Made by a program: the position numbers and the translations under genes
Assembly: GCA_038745535.1 (NCBI GenBank)
Contig: JBCDLI010000054.1
Coordinates: 1-17,731 of the forward strand
Length of the DNA: 17,731 bases
Source of the DNA: JBCDLI01 sp038745535
GTDB lineage: Bacteria > Pseudomonadota > Alphaproteobacteria > Rhizobiales > Rhizobiaceae
Direction of reading: 5' to 3'
The notes under the pieces: generated by a model
Told to the model about the DNA's origin: nothing
What the model saw: the letters and a program-made list of their open reading frames with translations, nothing else
The model's database searches: none
Shown here: positions 5,955 through 12,905 of the stretch, in pieces
Layout: each line of letters starts with the position of its first letter
Numbering within the stretch: the stretch's first letter is position 1

Positions 5955-7121
5955 GTGTTGGCACTAAGTGTATTTGTTCCGAAAGAGACCGATAAGGCTG
6001 AACAGCGCGTTGCGCTTTCGCCTGATACGGCAAAGCGATTAACGGGTGCCGGGCATACCGTTGTTGTGGAGACCGGTGCTGGTGCCTCATCTTCTATCAC
6101 CGACGCTGATTACGAGGCAGCAGGTGCGACCGTCGGGAAAGCTGCTGACGCTGCAAAAGCCGATGTCGTTTTGAAAGTCAGCCAACCCAGCGCGGCTGAA
6201 ATCAAGAAGTACAAAAAGGGCGCTGCAGTGCTCGCGGTGATGGAACCCTGGGATTCGCAATCTGCTATTGATGCGATGGCGAAGGCAGGGCTTTCCGCGT
6301 TTTCTATGGAATTGATGCCGCGCATCACACGTGCTCAGTCTATGGACGTGCTATCATCGCAAGCAAACCTGGCCGGTTATCAAGCCGTCGTCGAAGGCGC
6401 CGCGCTTTATGACCGTGCGCTTCCCATGATGATGACTGCTGCTGGTACTGTTCCCGCTGCGAAAGTGTTTGTCATGGGTGCCGGTGTTGCGGGCCTTCAG
6501 GCAATCGCGACGGCAAAGCGTCTCGGCGCAGTCGTGTCTGCGACGGACGTTCGTCCGGCGGCAAAGGAGCAGGTTGCATCGCTTGGCGGCAAGTTCGTAG
6601 CTGTTGAGGATGAAGAGTTCAAAGCGGCTGAGACATCCGGCGGATACGCTAAAGAGATGTCCAAGGAATATCAGGAAAGGCAGGCGGCATTGGTTGCCGA
6701 GCACATTTCCAAGCAGGACATTGTCATTACAACAGCGCTTATTCCGGGCCGCCCAGCGCCAAAGCTTGTATCGGCAGCAATGGTTCAAGCGATGAAGTCC
6801 GGTTCTGTCCTCGTCGACCTCGCGGTTGAGCGTGGCGGCAACGTTGAAGGTGCAAAGCTCGGCGAAGTTGTGACGACCAAGAACGGCGCGCAAATCGCGG
6901 GGTACGCGAACATGCCGGGCCGCGTGGCGGCTTCCGCGTCTACACTTTATGCGAAGAACCTCTTCACTTTCCTTGAAACGCTTGTCGACAAGGAAAGCGG
7001 TTCACTCGCAATCGATCTTGAAGATGAATTGGTTTCGGCAACGCTGCTCACCCATGGTGGCGCGATTGTTCATCCAAATTTTGGCGGACCAAAGCCTGAA
7101 GCCGAAGGGGACGCATCATGA
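5955..7121 (+). CDS. pntAA: Re/Si-specific NAD(P)+ transhydrogenase subunit alpha, NAD-binding part (PntAA)
   Basis: A 388-residue soluble domain I subunit of the proton-translocating transhydrogenase. It binds NAD(H) and exchanges hydride with NADP(H) on PntB, so the proton gradient drives NADPH formation. It has the N-terminal VPKETDKAEQRVALSP segment typical of the alanine dehydrogenase/PNT fold, SSQANLAGYQAVVEGA around residues 133-148, the Rossmann motif GAGVAG near residues 174-179, DVRPAAKEQVASLGGKF and TTALIPGRPAPKL. The separate AA and AB genes are the arrangement known from Rhodospirillum rubrum and other alphaproteobacteria. The start is GTG 5955 or TTG 5958; the AGAGGGG at 5944-5950 fits either, with slightly better spacing for the TTG. 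An ATG at 5951 is out of frame. The stop overlaps the pntAB start as ATGA. Confidence 0.96.
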   Translation: MLALSVFVPKETDKAEQRVALSPDTAKRLTGAGHTVVVETGAGASSSITDADYEAAGATVGKAADAAKADVVLKVSQPSAAEIKKYKKGAAVLAVMEPWDSQSAIDAMAKAGLSAFSMELMPRITRAQSMDVLSSQANLAGYQAVVEGAALYDRALPMMMTAAGTVPAAKVFVMGAGVAGLQAIATAKRLGAVVSATDVRPAAKEQVASLGGKFVAVEDEEFKAAETSGGYAKEMSKEYQERQAALVAEHISKQDIVITTALIPGRPAPKLVSAAMVQAMKSGSVLVDLAVERGGNVEGAKLGEVVTTKNGAQIAGYANMPGRVAASASTLYAKNLFTFLETLVDKESGSLAIDLEDELVSATLLTHGGAIVHPNFGGPKPEAEGDAS

Positions 7122-7522
7122 GTGAATTACTAGAAAGATCACTGGAGCAACTCGATACGGCCGTTGAGGGCGTTCGTGATGCGGCAAACCTTTTGCCTGA
7201 AGCGACAGAAATTGTCGCGCCCGCTGCCACGGGTGGCGTAAGCGACTTCGTGTTCCTGTTTTCGATTTTTGTTCTCGCGATTTTCGTTGGTTACTACGTG
7301 GTCTGGTCAGTGACGCCTGCGCTGCACACGCCATTGATGGCTGTGACCAACGCGATTTCATCGGTGATCGTTGTCGGTGCGCTGCTCGCGGTGGGCTTGT
7401 CAGCGTCCGGCCTTGCGACCGGCTTCGGGTTCGTCGCGCTCGTGCTCGCATCTGTGAACATCTTCGGCGGGTTTCTCGTCACCCAGCGCATGCTGGCCAT
7501 GTACAAAAAGAAAGAGAAGTGA
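7118..7522 (+). CDS. pntAB: NAD(P) transhydrogenase subunit alpha, membrane part (PntAB)
   Basis: A 134-residue membrane subunit supplying the alpha-side helices of the transhydrogenase proton channel. A polar N-terminal 40 residues is followed by three to four hydrophobic helices: FVFLFSIFVLAIFVGYYVVW, then the conserved segment TPLMAVTNAISSVIVVGALLA, and the C-terminal LVLASVNIFGGFLVTQRML that ends in a lysine-rich tail. The conserved TPLMAVTNAISS is a hallmark of this subunit. Translation is coupled to pntAA by ATGA, with AAGGGG upstream. pntB follows after 11 nt. The leading polar stretch is longer than the shortest known homologues, but the ATG used is the natural one given the overlap. 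Confidence 0.95.
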   Translation: MSELLERSLEQLDTAVEGVRDAANLLPEATEIVAPAATGGVSDFVFLFSIFVLAIFVGYYVVWSVTPALHTPLMAVTNAISSVIVVGALLAVGLSASGLATGFGFVALVLASVNIFGGFLVTQRMLAMYKKKEK

Positions 7523-7533
7523 GCCGCTGAACA

Positions 7534-8937
7534 ATGTCTGAGAATCTCGCAGCCTTTCTCTACCTGGTATCAGGTATTCTTTTCATCCTCGCGCTTCGCG
7601 GTCTTTCCCATCCCTCGACCAGCCGACAGGGTAATCTCTATGGCATGATTGGTATGGGTGTGGCCGTCGGCACGACACTTGTCCTTGCCGCACCCGGCTT
7701 CGGTGGCAGCATCATGATCCTGCTTGGCATCGCTATTGGTGGTGGTGCGGGTGCCTATGTGGCACGCAACATCGCGATGACGGCGATGCCGCAGCTTGTG
7801 GCCGGTTTCCACTCGCTCGTGGGTCTCGCCGCAGTGCTTGTTGCCGCTGCCGCAATGTATTCGCCAACCTCATTCGGTATCGGAACGATCGGCGACATCA
7901 AGACGGCGGCATTGATCGAAATGTCGATTGGCGTTGCAATCGGCGCGATCACATTCACCGGTTCGATCATCGCGTTTTTGAAACTTGATGGCCGTATGAG
8001 CGGTAAACCGATCATGCTGCCCATGCGCCACCTCATCAACGGTGGCCTCGCAATCGGTATCGTGGTGCTGGTCGGTGTTCTCGTGGCTTCCGAAAGCTAT
8101 ACGGTCTTCTGGTTGATCGTGATCTTGTCGCTGGTCCTTGGCGTGCTGATCATCATCCCGATTGGCGGCGCGGATATGCCGGTTGTTGTCTCCATGCTGA
8201 ACTCGTATTCGGGTTGGGCAGCTGCAGGTATCGGTTTCACGGTTGAAAATCTGGCGCTTATCATCACCGGTGCGCTGGTGGGCTCGTCGGGTGCGATCCT
8301 TTCCTGCATCATGTGTAAGGGCATGAACCGCTCGTTTATCTCGGTCATCCTCGGTGGTTGGGGTGGTGACGACGCGGCTGCTGCCTCCGGTGGCGAAGTC
8401 GAAGAGCGTCCGGTCAAGCAGGGTGCAGCTGACGATGCGGCCTTCATGATGAAGAACGCTGAGAAAGTGATCATCGTACCGGGCTATGGCATGGCGGTTG
8501 CGCAGGCTCAGCACGCACTTCGTGAGATGGCTGACAACCTCAAAGAGCATGGTGTGGACGTAAAATACGCGATCCATCCGGTTGCCGGTCGTATGCCGGG
8601 CCATATGAACGTGCTTTTGGCGGAGGCAAACGTGCCTTATGATGAGGTCTTTGAGTTGGAAGACATCAACGCCGAGTTCAGCCAAGCAGACGTTGCCTTC
8701 GTCATCGGTGCGAATGACGTGACCAACCCGGCTGCAAAGACCGATAAGACATCGCCGATCTTTGGCATGCCGATTTTGGATGTCGAAAACTCCGGTACAG
8801 TCCTCTTCGTAAAGCGGGGCATGGCGTCGGGCTATGCAGGTGTTCAAAACGAACTGTTCTTCCGCGACAACACGATGATGCTCTTTGCTGACGCGAAGAA
8901 GATGGTCGAAGACATCAACAAGGCCATGGAAGACTAA
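7534..8937 (+). CDS. pntB: NAD(P) transhydrogenase subunit beta (PntB)
   Basis: A 467-residue beta subunit, the usual length. The first 280 residues form many membrane helices with HSLVGLAAV, the MLNSYSGWAAAGIGF segment and GSSGAILSCIMCKGMNRS, which build the rest of the proton channel. An acidic/alanine linker follows, then the NADP(H)-binding domain III from about residue 305: VIIVPGYGMAVAQAQHAL, HPVAGRMPGHMNVLLAEA, VIGANDVTNPAA and VKRGMASGYAGVQNELF, all intact. It works in the inner membrane with PntAA and PntAB. The next gene, a hydrolase, starts only 3 nt after its stop codon and so is probably co-transcribed. Confidence 0.97.
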   Translation: MSENLAAFLYLVSGILFILALRGLSHPSTSRQGNLYGMIGMGVAVGTTLVLAAPGFGGSIMILLGIAIGGGAGAYVARNIAMTAMPQLVAGFHSLVGLAAVLVAAAAMYSPTSFGIGTIGDIKTAALIEMSIGVAIGAITFTGSIIAFLKLDGRMSGKPIMLPMRHLINGGLAIGIVVLVGVLVASESYTVFWLIVILSLVLGVLIIIPIGGADMPVVVSMLNSYSGWAAAGIGFTVENLALIITGALVGSSGAILSCIMCKGMNRSFISVILGGWGGDDAAAASGGEVEERPVKQGAADDAAFMMKNAEKVIIVPGYGMAVAQAQHALREMADNLKEHGVDVKYAIHPVAGRMPGHMNVLLAEANVPYDEVFELEDINAEFSQADVAFVIGANDVTNPAAKTDKTSPIFGMPILDVENSGTVLFVKRGMASGYAGVQNELFFRDNTMMLFADAKKMVEDINKAMED

Positions 8938-8940
8938 ATA

Positions 8941-9747
8941 ATGGGCGCGATACGGAGTAAAATTCTCCGCCTCGCAGTCATTCTGGCGATTACCTACGGG
9001 GCGGCTGTGGCCGCCCTGTTTGTTTTTCAGGACCAGATGCTGTTTCCGGCGCAAAATGCCTCGGCGCTCCAGTTCGATGAACGTTTTGAGCAGATCGATA
9101 TTGTCACGGGCGATGGCGAGACGCTGAAAGCGCTGTTTCTAGCCGGAAACGATAAGAAGCCAATCGTTGTGCGCTTCCATGGCAATGCGTCCGCTCCGGT
9201 ATTTGAACGTGATACCGCCATCGTGCTACAGGAAGCCGGGTTCGGTACGCTTCTGACCACCTATCGTGGCTATGGCGGTTCGACGGGAGAGCCGAGCGCT
9301 GCCGGTTTAAAGCTGGACGCCCTTGCTGCCGTGGATTGGGCCGCGGCGCGATCGGCGAAGAGACCCGCGATTTACGCCCATTCTCTTGGAACCGGTTTGG
9401 CTGTGCACGCCGCGACCGAACGTGAGGTGGGGGCTTTGGTTCTTGAAGCGCCCTATGATGAGCTGGTCGAAGTGGCCGCAGGGCTTTACCCGTGGGCGCC
9501 CGTACGCACGCTCTTTCGGCACAATATCGCCCCTGTCGATCAGATCAGTTCGCTTAATCTGCCGGTTTTGATGCTTCACGGCAATCGCGACGACATCATC
9601 CCAATTCGGCACGGGCAGGCCTTGGCGGAAGCTGGTGGAGGTAATGTCGAGTTTGTCACTCTGGACGGCGCTGCCCACAACAATTTGCAACGGTACGGTA
9701 GTCTCGCGCGCGCCGTTGAGTTTTTCACCGAGCTCCCCGCGGAGTGA
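8941..9747 (+). CDS. Membrane-anchored alpha/beta hydrolase
   Basis: A 268-residue serine hydrolase of the alpha/beta fold, resembling the BEM46/ABHD-type group. One N-terminal hydrophobic helix (about residues 8-28) probably anchors it to the inner membrane with the catalytic domain outside; it lacks a clear cleavage site. Motifs in order: VRFHGNAS as the oxyanion region, TYRGYGGSTGEPS, the nucleophile elbow AHSLGTG with Ser148, HGNRDDIIP with Asp217 and GAAHNNL with His246, giving a complete Ser-Asp-His triad. It begins 3 nt after the pntB stop, and its ribosome-binding sequence (GGAAG) lies inside pntB, so it is likely expressed with the transhydrogenase. No functional link to transhydrogenation is known to me. 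Substrate (ester, lipid or peptide) cannot be inferred. Confidence 0.85.
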   Translation: MGAIRSKILRLAVILAITYGAAVAALFVFQDQMLFPAQNASALQFDERFEQIDIVTGDGETLKALFLAGNDKKPIVVRFHGNASAPVFERDTAIVLQEAGFGTLLTTYRGYGGSTGEPSAAGLKLDALAAVDWAAARSAKRPAIYAHSLGTGLAVHAATEREVGALVLEAPYDELVEVAAGLYPWAPVRTLFRHNIAPVDQISSLNLPVLMLHGNRDDIIPIRHGQALAEAGGGNVEFVTLDGAAHNNLQRYGSLARAVEFFTELPAE

Positions 9748-9758
9748 TCTTGGAAACC

Positions 9759-9776
9759 GCGTGATTATTGCGTGAT
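9759..9776. repeat. Short direct repeat GCGTGAT in the gap before the large hydrolase
   Basis: GCGTGAT occurs at 9759-9765 and again at 9770-9776, an 11-bp period, about one helical turn. It is in the 102-bp gap between the two hydrolase genes. Same-face repeats of this kind can be protein-binding sites, but 7 bp twice can also arise by chance. No promoter is clear in the gap. Confidence 0.2.
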
Positions 9777-9849
9777 AAGCGCTCTGCCAGCGGTACCAGC
9801 TGATGCTTTCGGTAAATTCGCCTGTATGCTGACGTTACGGGAGGGCATC

Positions 9850-11454
9850 ATGGCTTCATCATCACAACCACGGCAGGCTGTCGTCGTCGTTCATGGTATC
9901 GGCGAACAAAAACCGGGCGAAACGCTCAACGGTATTCTCGGCGCTATCGGTGATACAGGGGAACTTGGCGAAGCGCGGTTTGTTGCCGTTCCTGACACGC
10001 GCACCGGGTCGCGCGAACTCTATCGAGTGACCACAGTCGGCGGTGACAACCTCCCGCGTCGCACAGATTTCTACGAGTTCTACTGGGCCGACATCATGGC
10101 CGGAAATACGCTGGATCAAGTGAAGTCATGGGTGTTTGGCTTGCTGTTGCGCAAACGCGGTGATGTGCCTGATCACATAAAATGGGCGTGGCTGACATTA
10201 TGGGCAATTTCGATTTCCATCGTCGGCCTGTTTGTGGCCGCGGTAGCGACGTTCTTCATGGGAACCGAGCTTGGGCGTGGTGGGCAGATTTTTCTGGGCG
10301 TGATTGTTGTTGGCCTGCCCCTTATCCAAGTGGCCCGTTCCCTCCTTGGGATGAAGGCAAATACGCGCGATCTTCTCTATGCGTTCGGTCTGGTTGCGTT
10401 GCTCGCGTCTGTGTTGACCGCAATAGTTGTCTTTACTGGGTCCTTCGCGCTGTTTGGTAATCTGAGCCTATATCTCATGCTCGCAGCGCTAGGCCTCGCC
10501 TACATCGTTCGCCGGCTCGTAGTTCCGTTTGTAGGCGATGTGGCGCGTTATGCGCGGGTGACCCCCGATACAATTGAGCAACGTGCAAAGGTCATCGAAC
10601 GGGGTCTAGCGCTGCTGCGTGAACTGCATGGCAAGCCCAAGCAGCCCGGAATCAAATATATAGATGACAGCAACATGCCCGCGTATGATCGTGTGATCAT
10701 CGTCGCCCATTCGCTCGGCACAATGATCGCGTATGACCTGATCAAGCATTTCTGGGTTGAGCGCGGGCCAGTGCGTGGGGGCGTGCGTTCAGCCCAGGCT
10801 CTGGAGGGCATGGAGCGGTTGGGGGCAAAGCTTAAAGACCTTGAGTTGGTGACCAACGGTGATGATCTGCAAACCTTTCGGGCAGAGCAGCGATCAATTT
10901 GCGCCGACTTGGCTCAAACCGATGGTGCGTGGCGCATTTCCGATTTCATTTCTATTGGCAGTCCGCTGACCCATGCGGAATTTCTGCTGGCGCAAAATGC
11001 CGAAGAGCTTCGCGGCCAAGTCGAAAGAGGTTTGCTGCCGCAATGCCCACCGCAGCTTTTTGGTGATGGAGCTTTGAAAGAAAATCCGATTACCTATCGC
11101 AGTAGCGATGGCTCCATTTATGCGCGGCACAGCGCGCCGTTTTCCGCGACGCGCTGGGTGAACATTTTTGATGATCCTGAAAACGGTGTGCTGCGCGGTG
11201 ATGTGGTCTCAGGCCGGCTCCGCAAGCTATTCAAAGCCGGTATCGTCGACGTTGATGTAACGATCAACGGAAAGTTCGGGCACAACTTCACCCATACCAG
11301 CTACTGGAAGCCCACCGCCAAAACGCTCGGCGTTGAGGCTCCGGAGTTCTTCCTTGAAGGTATAAGTCCGAGCGTTGAAAACGCGCACCTGCAAACGCTG
11401 ATGGCAGCTATGGCGCTTAGGGAGCCTGTCCGGCCTGAGGAACTTTCAGCCTAA
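9850..11454 (+). CDS. Large membrane protein with alpha/beta-hydrolase motifs
   Basis: A 534-residue protein I cannot assign to a named enzyme. Near its start is VVVVHGIGEQKPGE (the HG oxyanion motif of hydrolases, residues about 12-25), and much later the nucleophile elbow VAHSLGT with Ser288, followed by IAYDLIKHFW. Between them, residues about 110-230, is a block of roughly four hydrophobic helices. Later conserved-looking parts are DFISIGSPLTHAEFLL, NIFDDPEN and GHNFTHTSYW; Asp and His there are candidates for the triad. The pattern suggests a membrane-embedded esterase or lipase-like protein. The ATG at 9850 has GGGAGGG upstream and starts just before the hydrolase fold; an in-frame GTG at 9772 and ATG at 9826 would add 26 or 8 residues that look non-coding. 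The gene is convergent with the TPR lipoprotein, 13 bp away. Confidence 0.72.
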   Translation: MASSSQPRQAVVVVHGIGEQKPGETLNGILGAIGDTGELGEARFVAVPDTRTGSRELYRVTTVGGDNLPRRTDFYEFYWADIMAGNTLDQVKSWVFGLLLRKRGDVPDHIKWAWLTLWAISISIVGLFVAAVATFFMGTELGRGGQIFLGVIVVGLPLIQVARSLLGMKANTRDLLYAFGLVALLASVLTAIVVFTGSFALFGNLSLYLMLAALGLAYIVRRLVVPFVGDVARYARVTPDTIEQRAKVIERGLALLRELHGKPKQPGIKYIDDSNMPAYDRVIIVAHSLGTMIAYDLIKHFWVERGPVRGGVRSAQALEGMERLGAKLKDLELVTNGDDLQTFRAEQRSICADLAQTDGAWRISDFISIGSPLTHAEFLLAQNAEELRGQVERGLLPQCPPQLFGDGALKENPITYRSSDGSIYARHSAPFSATRWVNIFDDPENGVLRGDVVSGRLRKLFKAGIVDVDVTINGKFGHNFTHTSYWKPTAKTLGVEAPEFFLEGISPSVENAHLQTLMAAMALREPVRPEELSA

Positions 11455-11467
11455 AGAAGCGGGGATA

Positions 11468-12307
11468 CTAGCTCACACGCGCAAGGCCTTGGCGTGCAAT
11501 TTCGTAACGCGGATTGAGCCGTATCGCCTGGCGGAAAGACTTCTGCGCGGCTGCGCGGTCGCCTTTTGCTTCGTGGATCAGAGCCTGAGTTGCCCAGCTT
11601 TCAGCATTTTCGCGGTCAAGTTCGATAGCGTAGTTTGCGTCGTCAAAAGCAGGTTCGAGCTGGTTTTGAGCAAGGTGCGAAATTGCACGTGCATTGTAGG
11701 GTTCGGGCGCATCGGGCTGCAGTGAGACCGCCGTTGAAAAATCATCAATTGCAAACTGGTGCTGCTGGCGGCTTTGATAGATCAAGCCGCGACGATGATA
11801 GGCGCGGGGGTCTGTGGTGTCGAGACGGATTGCGCGTTCGAAGTCTTGAAACGCTTCGACCGCTCGACCCTCTCGCCGATAAAGTTCGCCGCGACCAATG
11901 TAGGCTTTGTCGTAGCGCGGGTTGAGCCGGATCGCACTATTATAGTCACCTGCCGAGGCTGCGAGGTCGCCGACAAACCGATGGATAAGAGCGCGGTTGG
12001 CGTAGGCTTCAAAGAAGTTGGGGTTTAGTTGTATGGCCCGGTTGAAGTCTTGAAGCGCAAGTTGAAACTGACCTGATCGGCCAAATGCAGACCCGCGTAC
12101 ATTGTAGGAATTTGGATCATTCGGATTTTCCCGAATAACTTGGGTGAGCGATGCGATGTTTTCGCGGCTGCCCTGCGCCGTATCGATGTTGACCAGCGCC
12201 GCGCCGGGATCGGCGGAAACGCACCCGGCAAGCGCCAAAATGCATGCACTTGCAAATGATGTCCGACGCACGCGTCGCGAGGCTGTTTCAGCTCTGCCCG
12301 TTTTCAC
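11468..12307 (-). CDS. TPR-repeat lipoprotein
   Basis: A 279-residue protein with a lipoprotein signal peptide: basic residues 11-15, a hydrophobic stretch and lipobox LAGC with the lipidated Cys at residue 29. After a short linker come six tetratricopeptide repeats from about residue 65 to the end, each about 34 residues with the A-x3-A-I-x-L-x-P pattern, for example FNRAIQLNPNF and FERAIRLDTTD. TPR domains bind other proteins, so a scaffold or assembly role in the cell envelope is likely; NlpI-like proteins are a known parallel, but no direct identity is claimed. The start is GTG at 12307 with GAGGGG upstream. It lies downstream of rpsU on the same strand, separated by a terminator. Confidence 0.88.
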   Translation of the reverse strand: MKTGRAETASRRVRRTSFASACILALAGCVSADPGAALVNIDTAQGSRENIASLTQVIRENPNDPNSYNVRGSAFGRSGQFQLALQDFNRAIQLNPNFFEAYANRALIHRFVGDLAASAGDYNSAIRLNPRYDKAYIGRGELYRREGRAVEAFQDFERAIRLDTTDPRAYHRRGLIYQSRQQHQFAIDDFSTAVSLQPDAPEPYNARAISHLAQNQLEPAFDDANYAIELDRENAESWATQALIHEAKGDRAAAQKSFRQAIRLNPRYEIARQGLARVS

Positions 12308-12337
12308 CTGTCACCCCTCGGCATTGCCGAATAAAAT

Positions 12338-12362
12338 AAGCGCGAGCCGAAAACCCGCGCTT
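12338..12362 (-). terminator. Intrinsic terminator of rpsU
   Basis: Read on the minus strand, AAGCGCG, an 11-nt loop and CGCGCTT form a perfect 7-bp GC-rich stem, followed by ATTTTATT (down to about 12330). It stands 43 bp after the rpsU stop. The stem with a T-rich tail in that direction fits rho-independent termination, and separates rpsU from the TPR lipoprotein gene downstream. Confidence 0.65.
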
Positions 12363-12404
12363 CACGTAACATCAAATAAACAAGACAAAAAAGGGGCGCA
12401 GCAA

Positions 12405-12629
12405 TCAGCGGCCCTTGCGTCCGCCTAAAAGGCCCTCGCGCTGGGCGCGCTTGCGAGCGAGTTTGCGTGTCCGACGTACAGCTTCTGCTTTTTCGCGTGC
12501 GCGCTTTTCAGACGGCTTTTCGTAGTGGCCGCGCAGTTTCATCTCGCGGAATACGCCTTCGCGCTGCATCTTCTTCTTCAGTACGCGGAGCGCCTGATCT
12601 ACGTTGTTGTCTCGGACAAGTACCTGCAC
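12405..12629 (-). CDS. rpsU: 30S ribosomal protein S21
   Basis: A 74-residue S21, a small-subunit protein that sits near the platform where mRNA is selected. The sequence QVLVRDNNVDQALRVLKKKM, then EGVFREMKLRGHYEKPS and the basic tail RKLARKRAQREGLLGG, is the alphaproteobacterial form. The start chosen is GTG at 12629 (product M-QVLVRDNN), matching the family N-terminus; the frame is open to an ATG at 12668, which would add 13 lysine/arginine-rich residues not usual in S21. An AGAGGA lies upstream of the GTG, though somewhat distant (about 11 nt). It is transcribed away from soxB and ends at its own terminator. Confidence 0.95.
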   Translation of the reverse strand: MQVLVRDNNVDQALRVLKKKMQREGVFREMKLRGHYEKPSEKRAREKAEAVRRTRKLARKRAQREGLLGGRKGR

Positions 12630-12734
12630 GTTTTCTCGTTTCCTCTTTCGAAGGTTGTCGGTTTCCATCTCGATGCCAAGTGCAGGCGGCGCTTGCTCAG
12701 CAGCTTAAAAAGCCAGAATGAACGGGTAAACTTA

Positions 12735-12790
12735 GCCGCCCGCAGGCGAACATCGACTGCGGTTGGCGGCGCGTTAACAATAAAACGCGC
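12735..12790. promoter_or_regulatory. Two adjacent strong hairpins in the rpsU/soxB divergent region
   Basis: GCCGCCCGCAG (12735-12745) pairs with CTGCG (12757-12761) and, after a 3-nt bulge, GGCGGC (12765-12770), an 11-bp stem with an 11-nt loop. It shares 2 bases with a second inverted repeat, GCGCGTT (12769-12775), 8-nt spacer, GCGCGTT complement AACGCGC (12784-12790). Both lie in the 276-bp region from which rpsU (minus) and soxB (plus) are transcribed. They may be a leader structure of rpsU, an operator, or a block on transcription. No clear -35/-10 pair is visible on either strand in the rest of the region. Confidence 0.45.
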
Positions 12791-12905
12791 TCTTGTCCAG
12801 CAAATGTGCGGTTTTGTTGCGCATTTAGGCAAGCTGAAAAGACTGGTCTCCACGGAATGCGTGTGCCATCAAAATCACGGACCGCGCTTTGTATTGGAGG
12901 CAAAA

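Noticed and set aside
7870..9054. A 394-residue open frame on the minus strand opposite pntB
   Set aside because: It is rich in His, Arg and Asp in the way antisense frames of GC-third-position genes are, has no recognisable domain, and lies fully opposite a strongly conserved pntB and the start of the next gene.
9772..9849. GTG start 26 codons upstream for the large hydrolase
   Set aside because: No ribosome-binding sequence before it, and the added peptide has no conserved look; ATG 9850 follows GGGAGGG.
11455..11467. Bidirectional terminator between the convergent hydrolase and TPR genes
   Set aside because: The gap is only 13 bp and holds no inverted repeat of useful length.
12630..12668. 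Longer S21 starting at ATG 12668
   Set aside because: S21 homologues begin at MQVLVRDNN, matching the GTG at 12629; the extra 13 residues look like translated leader.
12525..12905. N-terminal extension of soxB by 127 residues, overlapping rpsU
   Set aside because: The extension is opposite rpsU and the structured gap, lacks family similarity, and ATG 12906 has GGAGG at proper spacing and the standard SoxB N-terminus.
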